DNA of 64,000 bases. It comes from Ditylenchus dipsaci. Taxonomy: Eukaryota > Nematoda > Chromadorea > Rhabditida > Anguinidae. A program made the position numbers and the translations under genes. Positions 38,701 to 49,800 of this stretch are shown here, piece by piece (the first letter of the stretch is position 1; every line of letters begins with the position of its first letter). Location of the stretch: contig SADC01001288.1 in NCBI GenBank assembly GCA_004194705.1, positions 558,001 to 622,000 on the forward strand, written 5' to 3'. The notes beneath the pieces were generated by a model. The model was not told where the DNA came from, ran no database searches, and worked only from the letters and a program-made list of their open reading frames with translations.

Positions 38701-41700
38701 AAGTCATAATTTGTATCAAGTTGATGTAATACCAATTTGTCAGGTACATGTTTGATCAAATCATTTGTTTTCAGGACGGCTTGGCCACTTATCTAGAGTG
38801 GATTATAACCTCCGAGTTTGTCATCGATGGACAGTCCAGCAACATTTCTAAGCGATTTGACGATGCTAGGAATCGGTAATGCTTAGCAAATATTTTTAGC
38901 ATTTTTATATTCTTCAATCTTCTAAATCCTAAATTTAAACATTTCTGGCCCATTTTCTGATGTGTTTTTTGTAGTGAGGCTTGTCGGTCGGCCGAGCCAG
39001 AAAAACCAATCCCAATCTGTAGCTTTTCGCCGGCCGAAAACTGTAGCTTAGAACCGAAAAATTTTCGGCTCTATAACCAAAAACCGGCCGGCCCAACCGA
39101 TCCCACGTGTGATTTGCCTTACCCAGTAAAGAGTGATTATTGGAAGAAAGATTTTTTTAAGGCGTTTTATAAGTCTAGTTAGATCAAAACTTGTGTTAAA
39201 TCAGTGTTTGATATCATGGATAATATTCCAGGAAAAATAAAAAATAAAAAAATCCATAAAAAATTGGGAAAAATTGCAGGACGGGATACCGTGAGTCACG
39301 GTCCGTGACGAGACAGACTCAAATATTTTTTCCGGGACGGGATCCGCGACGGGAAAACCCCAAAAAACCTCTGGGATAGGACAGGGCGTCCCGTCCTGAT
39401 CGTCCTCCAACCCTAATCATAACAAGGCATGAAATCCGCCAAAATAAAAAATTGTTCACATTTATAGACTACTGCACTCCGAAAACACTGGTGTCAAAAC
39501 AGGGCCTTCACTGCTCTCTATTAGCAGTTTAAATGTATGGAGCAATAATTTTTTTATTGTGTACAATTTATATGATCTCATTTGCTTTGCAGCCAACCAA
39601 CAGTGACCAGTGTGCAGACAGAACTGCCGTTGTGGTAAGTAGACCACAAGCCATTTTGATAAATACAATAATTTGCAGATGTACATGCTGGAAAAAGTGT
39701 ATGGTAGACAAATAATCTCTGACTTCCTGGCTCTTGCCTTCAAAAAATTCTCATGGGCAAGCTGTGTCCCTACCTCTACCCTTGCTAACCTTTTTGCAGA
39801 AGCCAGCAAGTCCACAGAAGCAAGTGAGTGATCTTGATAATAAAGAAAGTGTCAAAAAGCGGGGCTAAACTTCCTTATATGTCCTTCTCCCAAAAGCACC
39901 CAAAAACTTGTTTTTTCTGGTTTTAGAAACTGAAACTTATAGAAAATATGTTTTTTGGTGGCGGCCGACCATTTTTCAAAAAAAAATTTTTGACTAATAT
40001 TTTTTTTTGGTGGGCCAACTTGAAAGGGCATCCAGATACCTTACAAAGATAAAATTTAAACATAGTTTTGTTAAAGGACCATGGTTTTTGGGCGCAGTGG
40101 CATGTGCAAAATTTGAATTGGCGGGCGACACTTCTCTTTCGTCTCAAGCTTTACTCTTTGGAGCAATTGGGTACGACTCCAAAGAGTAAAGTTTAAGACG
40201 AAAGAGGATATTCCAGAGGAGCACTTTGGGGGAAGGGGGGGTGTTATAACCGAATACCGCCAAACTTAAATATGCGTTAGAAAATCTATTGCCTCTCCTA
40301 CAAAATAAGATATTATAGGTATGTGAATGGTTATTTTATCAAAGGCCACAGACCTTTTGACAAAACCCTTCCAGTCATTTTGAATGTTTTTAAAATGACA
40401 GTTTCAGCGGAAAAGTTGCCTTTCTAAAAAAATTCACCGTGATAGAAAGATTCCCCATAAAATTCTGCACCAGAATGTGCTGGTCTTACAGTCAGGCCTT
40501 GGCGTGTTAATCCAAGTTTCATTTCCGCTCAACTTTGTCCAACATCACAGCAACGTGTTGAAAATTCGGCACTGTTCTTGTTGAGACCTCCCAAAACATC
40601 AAAAAAAAATTGTCTTGGTCCCTCCGGTTGTTTTTGTAATTTTTTATTTATTTTTAAGATAAGGTTTAGGCAAGGGTTAGCCAGCGTGTGTTAGGACAGT
40701 CTCAAACATTAGTTTAAAGCAACTTTAATTCTGTCTGAACATACGCTGGTCCACCCTTGCCTAAGCCGTATCCTAAAAATGAATAACAAATTATAAAAAC
40801 AACAACAGGGACCAAGGCAAATTTTTTTGATGTCTTAGTGGGGGAGGAGGTGTCTCAACAAGAACAGTGCTGAAAATCCTAAAAAATGCAAGTACAGTAA
40901 AAGTAGGATAGACATTTTTTTCGCCCGCATCAACATACGCTGGCCTACCCTAAGCCCAATATTAAAGCCACAAAAAAATTAGTTTTGGCAGAAAAAATTT
41001 ACGGGAGGTTTATTCGCTACTCATACCAAACTTCAAAATAATTTAAATATTTTTTTTTCTCCAGAGCAAGTGTTTGACTCATTCTTCTTGAACTCACCTA
41101 CAGTCCTTGACTACCCCTAATACACATCCATCTGCACCAATCCAACAACAGTTTGGTCATATCTCAACAGCAAAACACATCAAATGACTTTAACCAACTA
41201 TATGCCGTGCCTCTTGAGATAATTGACGACTCCAAGAAAAGGACAAGGTAAGCCACGAATTAGTTAACAACATTTTCATAGTACAGGGTGTTTCAACCAA
41301 TTCGCTTTTTTATATAGCCATAACTTTTATATAAAGCATTTTGTGTAATTCTGATCTTGCCAATCGTTTTTTCTCGTCGAGAATTTTTTTTGGTATTTAA
41401 TGTCAAAATCAGGATTTTAGCTTGGTAGTCCCTGAGGTTTGGGTTGTGGTCAGGGTGGTATACTTGACGATTACCTGAGCCATCAGTCTCAGTCGGCTGA
41501 TGGCTGAGTTGAACCTCAGCCAGCTGAAGTCAGCCGGCTGAGGATACCACCCTGGTTAGGGTCTTTGCATTGCCCCTGGATGGGCTAGACCCAAACCTCA
41601 AGGGGGACCAAGCTAAAATCATGATTTTGACATTATATACCAAAAAATTTTGACGCCGACAAAAACCTATTGTCGAAAACACAATTCGAAGAACGACTAT

Positions 41701-43360
41701 GGACATTTCGAAACCAGCGAATTTCTTAAAAAACCTGTACAGCTAAATAGAATTTTTTTTAAATATTTTATTTTAGTCTGGTATTGAATGTGACTAGATT
41801 AGTTAGTCACAGACCTGCTGCTTATGTTCTAGTGGAACCGGATAACTTTGCTAGACACATATACAATGTAGGCATTTTTTTGATTAGCAAAAAAAATTTA
41901 ATTTGTAAAAAATAATAGGTGAGATTTAAATTCGTGCAGTTGCAGAGCTAATACTCAAAACAGCATTAGATATGTTTTCGCGAATAAAAACGACGTAGGG
42001 AAATGTTCAAAACATTATTTTAGTACATGACTCGGAAAACGAAATTTAGCCAAATATTTTGCCAAGGATTTCAAAAAAAACTTGGAGCTTGGAGATGAGA
42101 TGCGCGTACAGACTTACTTTTGACATAATTCAGAGCAAGAATTATGATCAAAAATGTGTATAGAGACTATTTTTGTCCAACTTCAGTGACCAAAAAGGAG
42201 AAGAATATTTCGATTTATGATGGTTTACCTTGGTCCCCAAAGCAAAAAGCCAAAATTTGGGACAATTTTTTTTTAAAATGTCCGTCCGACACCTAAAACA
42301 TCTTTTCTAGCGTGATCAATTCCGGAGGGGCTAAAAAATAGGGTAAAACTCTTTTTTTAAAAGAACTCGATAAAAGAAATTTAGTTATAGTACGACAGCT
42401 CTATTCACCTTTAGGGGGCTTATCTCTAGCTTGGCCCTCCCCCCCCCCTGTTGTTTTTTTCAGATTTTTTTAAGTCTCAGAAAATATTTATTTGCATTAT
42501 CATTTTCAGCAATTATGAAAAATGCAAAATTTTTTGGTACATGGACTTCAACAAATTTTTTCGAGAGATTTGGAAGAAAAAAATCAGCTTGTGGGACCAA
42601 GGTGAAAAATATTTTGGAAATTTTCGTACCAAAATTTTTTTTTGAAAATGGTTTGAAAATGCAACTAATAGTTTTTGAGACTATTACGCAAAAAAAATTT
42701 CTGAAAAAAACAACAGGGGGACCAAGTTCGAAAATCGGTAGCCAATATAGGATAGGGCCGATCACCTTAACCATGATCATCTTCAAAACGACAGGGGGAA
42801 CCAAGGCATTTTTTAATAAAAATAACAGGGGGGGCAAGCTAAAACTAATGTCCCTAAAGGTCAATAAGCCTATATTCTGATTTCACCGGTCGTTTTTTAA
42901 ACTTAAAATTCATGACCTTTTCAGGCCTCGTTGTCGCTGTTTTTTTTACCAATTATTGTTTTAAGGCAGAAAACTATGATAAGGTGATCGAATGTATAGG
43001 TGCTGACAGCTCAAAATGTTCAGCTGTGAGTCAATCTTCCATGACCAGCACTTTCAGTGACTTGGTAATTTTTTAATGCTTAACTGTAATTAATAATAGA
43101 TTGACTAAATTCTAACTTTTTCCTTGTAACAAAAAAAAGTTTAGTGCTGGGCCTTTCTAAACAATAAATTGCAATACCAAGCACACCAGGTTAGTCAATG
43201 GAGGCATATTTTTGACAAAATTACTGCTCAAACAGTACCAATTGTCCACGGTGATTGTGCTTGCTGTATGCGGCAGAAACAATCTTCTAAGGCAGAGTGT
43301 CGATGGACGTGGAAGGATAAATGTAGCAGAATTAACTTGTTAAATGACATGGAAAAATAG
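29754..43360 (+). CDS. Catalytically dead M1 aminopeptidase homologue, type II membrane protein
   Basis: Exons: 29754-30143, 31812-31842, 31974-32069, 32119-32193, 32676-33036, 33284-33444, 33521-33573, 34323-34556, 38775-38875, 39593-39634, 39679-39823, 41065-41247, 41777-41867, 42966-43025, 43145-43360. A membrane anchor lies at residues 15-35 (IAITLAGLSLLVICLIAIWL), then a Ser/Thr-rich stalk. M1 landmarks: VEYALNLSIVD...GSLDLLFEVL, SNMP, ETPSINTKHFAFLLFDNL, and YGLIQIKDT where active enzymes have GAMENWGL (here DATHSYGL). The HEXXH block HELAHQW is replaced by SQVVQQW in SQVVQQWISNIIT, and the third ligand segment NEGFATY by QDGLATYLEW. All zinc and catalytic residues are therefore changed, as in C. 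elegans MNP-1-type non-peptidase homologues. The C-terminal ERAP-like domain is very short and Cys-rich. A C run at 41114-41117 is one base short, and phase also fails between 38875 and 39593, so a small exon may be missing. Confidence 0.85.
30633..30784. mobile_element. CCGTATTT-family MITE, TA-flanked (TAATGACC variant)
   Basis: The left end CCGTATTTTCTCTAATAATG and the right end CATTATTAAGAAAATACGG pair, with TA on both sides. The inner word is TAATGACCC / GGGTCATTA. It lies in intron 1 of the M1-like gene. Confidence 0.8.
31505..31752. mobile_element. CCGTATTT-family MITE, TA-flanked (AAGCGCCC variant)
   Basis: The left end CCGTATTTATTCTAATAAGC and the right end GCTTATTAGAGGAAATACGG pair, with TA on both sides. 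The inner word GGGCGCTTATT occurs inverted again just inside the left end, and ATTTTTCAAACCCC follows it as in other copies. It lies in intron 1 of the M1-like gene. Confidence 0.85.
33969..34045 (-). repeat. tRNA-like pseudogene or SINE head
   Basis: On the minus strand a T-arm GCAGG-TTCGATT-CCTGC is perfect, and a D-arm-like GTGTAATAGTAGCAC precedes it. The anticodon arm keeps only about three pairs, has C at position 33, and the acceptor stem has at least two mismatches. A functional tRNA is therefore unlikely. Flanking AGGAAGGAAAAGG and CCTTCTTTTCCT pair with each other. It lies in M1 intron 7. Confidence 0.45.
34798..35659. mobile_element. hAT-like element with CGGAAATCGGAAG arrays, imperfect 8-bp TSD
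   Basis: The ends CAGGGGTGGGACGGAA and TTCCATCCCACCCCTG pair. The flanks CTGTGAAC (34790-34797) and CTGTAAAC (35660-35667) are an 8-bp duplication with one change. Near the ends CGGAAATCGGAAG-like words repeat. A CCGTATTT-like element (about 35203-35377, ends CCTTATTCATTCTAATTATG / ATTAGAATAAATACGG) is nested within. It lies in M1 intron 8. Confidence 0.8.
35909..37400 (-). CDS. Internally duplicated multi-pass membrane protein nested in an M1 intron
   Basis: Exons (minus order): 37122-37400, 36865-37065, 36481-36801, 36231-36428, and a last exon from about 36087 to stop at 35909. The N-terminus is Gln/Pro-rich and ends CNDRFMGCSCR. Exons 2-3 give about four transmembrane segments (VAANVFAIAVLIVSAIHGG; ALVLLQIVGSVMVVLAYF; HYGAVLLIGLWLCVANRF; GVIFVPALIITLLIMLVI) and end VKVLNAEELRLQN. 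Then MYQQQSLANQQ...EDRCLCCPCR repeats the first motif. IAAVVLASLMLFLSAG starts a second module that ends INVVNAERIALQN. So one gene encodes two copies of a C-x-C-R / AA.V / multi-TM module. The layout resembles nematode four-TM families (DUF7027-like, from memory). Phase does not close between the last two exons. The last exon has only one clear TM segment, so the second module may be partial. Confidence 0.7.
37811..37999. mobile_element. Foldback element with TTGTCGCGCGACAA words
   Basis: The ends GGGCGACCGGACAAATTCAG and CTGAATTTGTCCGGTCGCC pair, and GCGAAAT stands on both sides. Inside are repeated TGTCGCGCGACA-type palindromes. The same end (GGGCAACCGGACAAAA) and palindromes occur at 62113-62300. 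It lies in M1 intron 8. Confidence 0.65.
38098..38745. repeat. Foldback repeat with ACTTGATACATCA arrays
   Basis: Left arrays of ACTTGATACATC / ACTTGATACACT and right arrays of TGTATCAAGT units face each other, 38113-38172 and 38626-38735. Between them is a palindrome-bearing segment with AAGCCCCCTGCGCCCC and GCGCACACC words shared with 55380-55440. It ends 30 bp before M1 exon 9. Confidence 0.55.
41282..41746. repeat. Foldback repeat, ends ACAGGGTGTTTCAACC
   Basis: ACAGGGTGTTTCAACCAATTC at the left pairs loosely with GAATTTCTTAAAAAACCTGT at the right. Inside, CTGAGGTTTGGG and CCCAAACCTCA pair, with AGGGGGACCAAGC at the centre. 45075-45300 is a similar element. It lies in M1 intron 12. Confidence 0.45.
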
Positions 43361-46300
43361 ATTTTCTTGTAATTCTTTACTAATGTTTTTATCTGATAAA
43401 AATATCGTTTTTATGTATCAATAGAAAAAGTTAATTTACACTCACGATTATGATAGAGCCATATGATACAGTATAATACACTTTATTTTTAACCCATTGA
43501 ACCAGGCGGAAGCCATCTGGTATTGAAAAGGTGGCTTCGGTGGCGCAGTGCTTAAGCGTTTGTGTTATATGACCCTAAAGGTTTGACAAGGTTTGATCCC
43601 GCGTGGTGGCATGCTACTTATTTTGGATTCTTTGACCAGTTTAATAGGTAATTAAACTTTTTTGACGACACATTCGGAATCAGCGACCCAAATTACCCCT
43701 AGAATTGGTCAAAAAAGCCAAAATAAATAGTATGCCACCACGTGGGATCGAACCTGCAACACCATTTCGGGCCAAAAAAAAACGCGAACAACTTACGCAC
43801 TGCGACAAAAAGGTCACTTTTTCAAACCTAAATCCCCCTTTAAAGCACCATGAATTTTGATCAGCACAGAAATTTGCGGAATTCGAATTCGCGCGGGACC
43901 ACCCTAATTTTGTCCATAATGTTTTTGAATAAATTTTTTTGTGTGCATCGAAAATTTAAATTTTAACCATGGTTCGCAAAAACAGCAAAATTGCTGAAAC
44001 GCAGCAAAATTTCTGGCGTTCCGTACTAAACAAAAAACAGCAAAAATGCAGCAAAAACGCAGCAAAAATTTTGCTGCGTTTTTGCTGCATTTTTGCTGTT
44101 TTTCAAAAAACGAATTTGAAATTCAAATTTGCTGCGTTTCAGCAATTTTGCTGATTTTACGAACCATGATTTTAACACAGATTCATATAAGTAATTATGG
44201 TGCAGTGTAAGTAGGATAAGTCGTCCGATCTGGCATTGTCGAGCAACGTTGGATACCCAAGTGCACCCCCTCTCCCCTGCAAAGAGTGTTTTTGTGCACG
44301 CTCACGCACTGCGGCATAGAGGCCACTTTTTCAAACCTAAGTAGCTTCCCCCCATCTCCCCGTTTAAGGAATAAATAAAATGTGAATTTGTGCAAATTTC
44401 CCGCAAATTTCAAGCACACATTACCCAGTAGTTTTAGTCGGGTTCTCGTTCTTTCTTAAGTCTTCGGTCTTCTTTGCTTCACTTATCGTCTTAAATTAGC
44501 ATACATAAGAGGGAGCTAAGAAAGCAAAAGGTGTGTGTGTGTGTGTGTTTGTTTTCCATACTATGATCCTTGTCGGTGATCTTATTAATCTTATGCAAAT
44601 TGAACAAAATATATTTATTTGTTAGTATCAAAGAAAGTTCACAACACAAACTTTTGCAAAAACGCAAGAACGCAGAAGCGGTGTCTTCAAACATTATTTT
44701 TCGGTTTTCTCTAAGAGGTACTTGCTATAATCAGTTAGGCTATAATTGCAATTAGGATTGATGTTACTACTGTTGTGGCTGTTATCAGTGGAGAAGGGCA
44801 AGAATTTATTGACATTATTCTTTTAAATCAGTCATCAATACAACACATTAAGGCACTCAAATTAAATTTATGGTATTGGGACAAAAAAATGATGAGAACA
44901 CAAAACAGTATTAAAACTCACAAGGACCTAGAAATCAATATTTTACTGAGAATCATTTGAAAGAATTTTATTTGAACAAAAAGAGAATCTTTTTAAGAAT
45001 TATTTTGAGCAAATATATCAAAAGTTCAAAAAGCAATTATTAAATTGTTTTTCTTCTGTGACATTTAAATTTACAGGGTGGTCCAAATTCTTTGCCGGTT
45101 TTGTTTTAGCCATAACTTTTTTCTGGATAGGATTCCGACCCATCCACAGGGGGACCAAGCGAAAATCGTATTTTTGACATTATACACCAAAAAATGCTTT
45201 TAAATTCTGAGTCGATCTATAAAAACAGACCTACGGAATTCAGCCCAGGAAAAAAGTTATGGTTAAAACAAAACCGGCAGAAAAATTGGATCACCCTGTA
45301 TTTTTTGAAAGGCTGCGGGTGAAAACATTCGTCAAAATGTGTATATCTGCCTTCAAGTTTTCAAAACTAATTGTTTTTAAGCTTTACTTTCTATTTTTTT
45401 TATTTTTCGCACCAGCATGTAGCGCTTCAATGCTAGTTTCTCATGAACTATCAAATAGCTGTATATAGAAAAGTAGGAGAACAAACAAACTTTAAAAAAA
45501 GGGAGTAGTTTCATAAAGGCCTAGTGTTCTCCCTCTTTTTTACACCGTATTAAGTTACAGTGAAAACTCGATTTAACGTCGCTCAAAGAAGAGGACAAAG
45601 TGGGACGTTATATCAAGCGACGATGCTTCGAGCGTAAATTTGACTGAACAACAAAGAAAGCAACCAAATCGCCGAAAAATATAGGACGTGAAATTGTCGA
45701 TTTCTCATTGAAAACTACGACCCTAGGAGCGAATACCCCCCCCCCTAACGATTTTCACCTTTTTACTTTAGTAAAAAAAGGTGAAACCAAATTTTTTATT
45801 AGTCTTTATTAGTCACAGCTTCCGTATGCTGGCCTACCCCAAGCCTAAGGGCTAAGCCTAAACTTGTTGTTTGCAAGGGTAGTTACAGCAATTTTAAAAA
45901 GTCCGATTTTAGGGGGGGGGGTATTCAATACTAGCGCCAAAAATTTTAATGGAAATATACATATTTTGACGTGTGTCTTTAATTTAAGCCTTTTTAAAAT
46001 AATCAAGCTCCATTCAGGCTCCCGCGGGACACGAGACAATTTTTCAAAAAGTATTTTATCTCTATCTCGCCTCCCAGCCATCATTTTTCACCGCTTTTAT
46101 CAAATCTATAAGAAAAGCGACCATACTCTACAACATGGAAATAGCAGATTTGCCATGATAACGCTTATAAACTTTTTTGGACTGTCCCGCAGGTCAATGA
46201 CCCGCTGGTCAAATCCGCAAATTTGTCCCGCGGGACAGCCAAAAATAATTTCTGAATGTCTAAACAGTATATATATATTAGTTTTATCGTGTATAGCGGG

Positions 46301-46826
46301 GTCGATTTACCCTTAAATATGTCGTCAGGATTAAAAAATGTGTGTGGCCTTTGGCTTTCCGAGCACTTGACTCGCGTCTCGTGTCCCTCGGGAGTATGAG
46401 TGGTGCCTTACAATACAGTTACCGACATTTAAAATTAAAACACGAAATGAACTGATCTTTTAAGTAAACTATTCAAAAGGATTCTCGACGCTACTCGTTT
46501 ATACCCTCCCAAAAAAGCTACTCGGTTTTGCCCCTCCCAATAATTTTTTAGAGGTACCTAAAACCATACTTTTAATAAAAAGCTGGTATTAGTAATGGTT
46601 TGGCCCTGAGCCTAAGGGCCAAAGCCTAAGCCTAAGAGCTAAGCCTAATTCCTAAGCCTAAAAATTATTGGGAGGGGTAAAACCGAGTAGCTATTTTTGG
46701 GAGGGGTAAAACCGAGTAGCGCCGGATTCTCACACGAATAAAACACAAAAACCAAATAACTACATGTATTTATAAAACAATCTACCGTAAAATATGCTTT
46801 TTTGATGAAATTATATTATTAAATGG
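43361..46826. other. Intergenic repeats between the M1-like and caudal genes
   Basis: No coding exon could be supported. 43533-43815 is a tRNA-like foldback with TGGCGCAGTGC facing GCACTGCG, plus a box B-like GGGATCGAACCTGCAAC. 44531-44548 is a GT microsatellite. 45075-45300 is a foldback (TCTTTGCCGGTTTTGTTTT / AAAACAAAACCGGCAGAAA). 46490-46730 carries paired AAACCGAGTAGC words and tandem CCTAAGCCTAAG. The rest shows nothing recognisable. Confidence 0.5.
43968..44168. mobile_element. 201-bp hAT-like MITE, 8-bp TSD ATTTTAAC
   Basis: The ends CATGGTTCG and CGAACCATG pair, and the palindrome continues through CAGCAAAATTGCTGAAACGC. ATTTTAAC is exact on both sides (43960-43967 and 44169-44176). 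It interrupts an older repeat spanning about 43857-44245 that is uninterrupted at 22560-22795. Confidence 0.88.
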
Positions 46827-49800
46827 CTAAAACCTCCTGTTACATTGGCCTTTCCGAGTTTTCGCTCTTCTAAAGTTTTTTTAGTAAGTCAGTTTATTAA
46901 AAATTTGTTTTAACTGTGAGTTTACTGTAATTGAGTAAGTTATCCTGGCTGATCCTTTTGCCCAATTTCCCTATTTGTCTGTTGCAATAAAATATGTGCT
47001 AAAAAGTGGATGAATGAAGAGAACACATCCAACATCTGCCGGATATTTCTTTTTTCCCATCCCTCTTCCTTTCTTCATAAATTCACTTTTGGCCACAAAT
47101 GGTTTCCCGTCATCGTAAATCATCACACAGGTTTTCCTCTTTTCTATTTTGTGGAAAACGTGCCGCTTTTGGCCTATTTTGGTGTTGGTGTCACATTTTG
47201 ATTTAAATACAAAAGTTTTCTTTGGAAAAACAGAAAAATTACGCCAAAGTTGGTTAGTCGGTAAACTGTGAGTGTAATTGACTTGCACAAAGGTAATAAA
47301 CAAACACACTCACAACACCAATTATATCGGTTTTTTTGCGATCTTTCCTGAACATTTTCAGCAGTGGTCAATAAAAAAAATTATTGCTCGGAGCGAACAA
47401 AATTATTTTTAAAAATGGAATTTAAAATTTAACTGTGAGAAAATTGGGCTCTATATGTGTTCATGCCGACGCCGAAAAAAAATTTGCCTTGGCCCCCCCC
47501 CCCGTTGATTTTTTTTTCGCGATTTTTTTTCTTCTGGTGGTCTCAAAAACCATTTATTTGCAAATATTTTGGCTCGCGTGATTTAATTTAACCGGTTTTT
47601 CTATTAACCTATAACTTCACTGATCATTTTCAATAAAAAATGCGCTGTTTTTGGTCATGCTGCAGCCAACACACGGCCGACATGACAGTCTATTTACTTT
47701 TAGGGTAGTTTCGTGAATATGTATTTCTAACACAAAAAGTACATTTTGGTAATTTTTGAGACGATTAGTGAAAAAATATTTTTGGGAAAAATCAGCTTGG
47801 GGGACCGAGGCAAAATTAGAATTTTTTACAAAAACACAATACAGTCGCCTCTCGATATAACGGCACCGCCAAAAGTTCGTTCCCGCCTAGGGTCCGACAC
47901 TTTTTTACCTCCATTTTGAAGTCTTTTGCCAGTTGTCTTTGGCTAGTCGGAAATATTGCAAGGATTCCGATTTTGCCGGTCGTTTTTGTAAATGGCAACA
48001 GTTTTGCCAAAAAGACTCGCGCCTCTCGATATAACGGCACCTTTTTTTTTAAATTAGGTGCCGTTATATCAAGAGGCGCGGGTCTTTTTGGCAAAACTTT
48101 TGCCATTTACAAAAACGACCGGCAAAATCGGAATCCTTGCGATATTTCCGGCTAGACTAGCCAAAGGCAACTAGCAAAAGACTTCAAAAATAGAGGTAAA
48201 AAAGTGTCGGACCCTAGGCGGGAACGAACTTTTGGGGTACCGTTATATCGAGAGGCGACTGTAGGGGGACCAAAACATATTTTTTCGGCATCAGCATGAA
48301 CACATATAAAACCGAAAATCGTATCTTGTTAAAGTGTAACTCAGTGGTTCAATGAAAAAAATTCATTTCTCATAAACAATTGAATTTTAGACTCCCGTTT
48401 TAAAATCTTGTTTTAAAATGTTCATGAAGCCAACTTAATTAACCATAAAAAATAATTGTTTGATTAACCATGGTCAATTCTGAACCATAGTTGAGTGGCG
48501 TCCTGTTAACTATGGTCGACTGTGAGCTTAAGTTGATTTCGGACATTCCCACCAAAGATGCACGAATTTTTATCATCTAAACAACGATTTCCAAAAATTT
48601 CGTAATTGCCGGGTTGCTGCCAAGTCTTATCCGCAAATTTGTACAATAAAACAAAACTGGTAATGCTAAAACATTTCCTTACTGTAAATTTATTGCGTAT
48701 AAAGAACATTTCCCTTTAACTGATGTTTTTTTGAATATAGTCTATCCATGACCAAAAAAGGGATCTGGAGAATACAGCCCAAGTTTCGAATATAAAAGGT
48801 AAGATAAATATCGGGAGCAGAATGTCGAGAAAAAAACAACAATTTAGTAATGCATTAATCTTATTACGAGGACACAATTTGCTGTTATGTGCTAAACTAT
48901 AATAGACTTAGGATATAAAGAGTTGCCGCTTGCGACCTTATAATGAAAACAAAAGATATGATCTTACGCATAGGACAGGTGGATAATAATAATAATAATC
49001 TACTTATTTGACAAATACTTTTGGTTGAAAGTTTTTTTGTTTGCTAAACAAAATCTCAGAATTCTCAACCAAAATAGAAAAAGTAGGATCGGTAAAACTC
49101 GTGGCATACAGCACTTTGGGTCAACGTTATGGAGAATGCTATGAAGAAAAAAAAGTTTTCAGGTATGTCCAGACTGTTTTCTTTAGAGGGACATGCTCGT
49201 CGCCGATGGGAATATTTTGAAAGGCAGGTACCAATAAAATTCAAACGAGAATTAATTTGACATGATTTTGTCAAACTCAAGAAAAAACTACTACAATCGA
49301 ACCGACGACCAACTTTCAGACAGAACTCCAAGTGCAAACCCCCCCCCTTTCCGGCCCTGCAAAGAGTATTTTTCTCTAAGCTAAATTTTTTCATCTAAGC
49401 CTAAGTTAGCGCGCTACACATTGCGAAAAAAGAAAACTTAAAAAAATCAAGGTAACCCAAAATAGGACGCTTAGAGAAAAATACTCTTTGGAGGGGGTGG
49501 GGGTTGGTTACTTGGGCTTTTACGCAACTTTCACACTACGCCGCTGCTTCACCACTAGACCGCCGATGCTATTAAACAATGGAAGTGTTTTTGATCACTT
49601 ATTTCCCGCAGGGTACTTAACAAAAATGTTTTCAAAAAATTCTTTTTTCGAAATGACCTGGTACTCGCCTTTGAGAATATTCCATCGGTGACGGGCAGGT
49701 GCCTTTAAATTGAGTAGAAAGAGGGAAAATTGCAAGCATGCCTTCTAGGGCATCTAGGTATATAGGCTTTAACCTGGCATACCGAAAAGTCGTTATCGGG

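Noticed and set aside
42431..42880. 149-residue open frame on the plus strand
   Set aside because: It lies in M1 intron 13, is Phe/Lys/Asn-rich, covers dispersed GGGGACCAAG words, and has an equally long open frame on the other strand.
44399..44450. A caudal last exon candidate encoding EAKKTEDLRK
   Set aside because: It would replace the invariant homeodomain Arg52-Arg53. The exon at 46827-46869 gives RRAKTRK with correct phase.
44531..44548. GT dinucleotide run as a regulatory element
   Set aside because: An ordinary microsatellite with no context to support a role.
45864..46316. 150-residue open frame on the plus strand
   Set aside because: No family resemblance, no splice partners, and it lies in repeat-like sequence with an antisense open frame of similar length over part of it.
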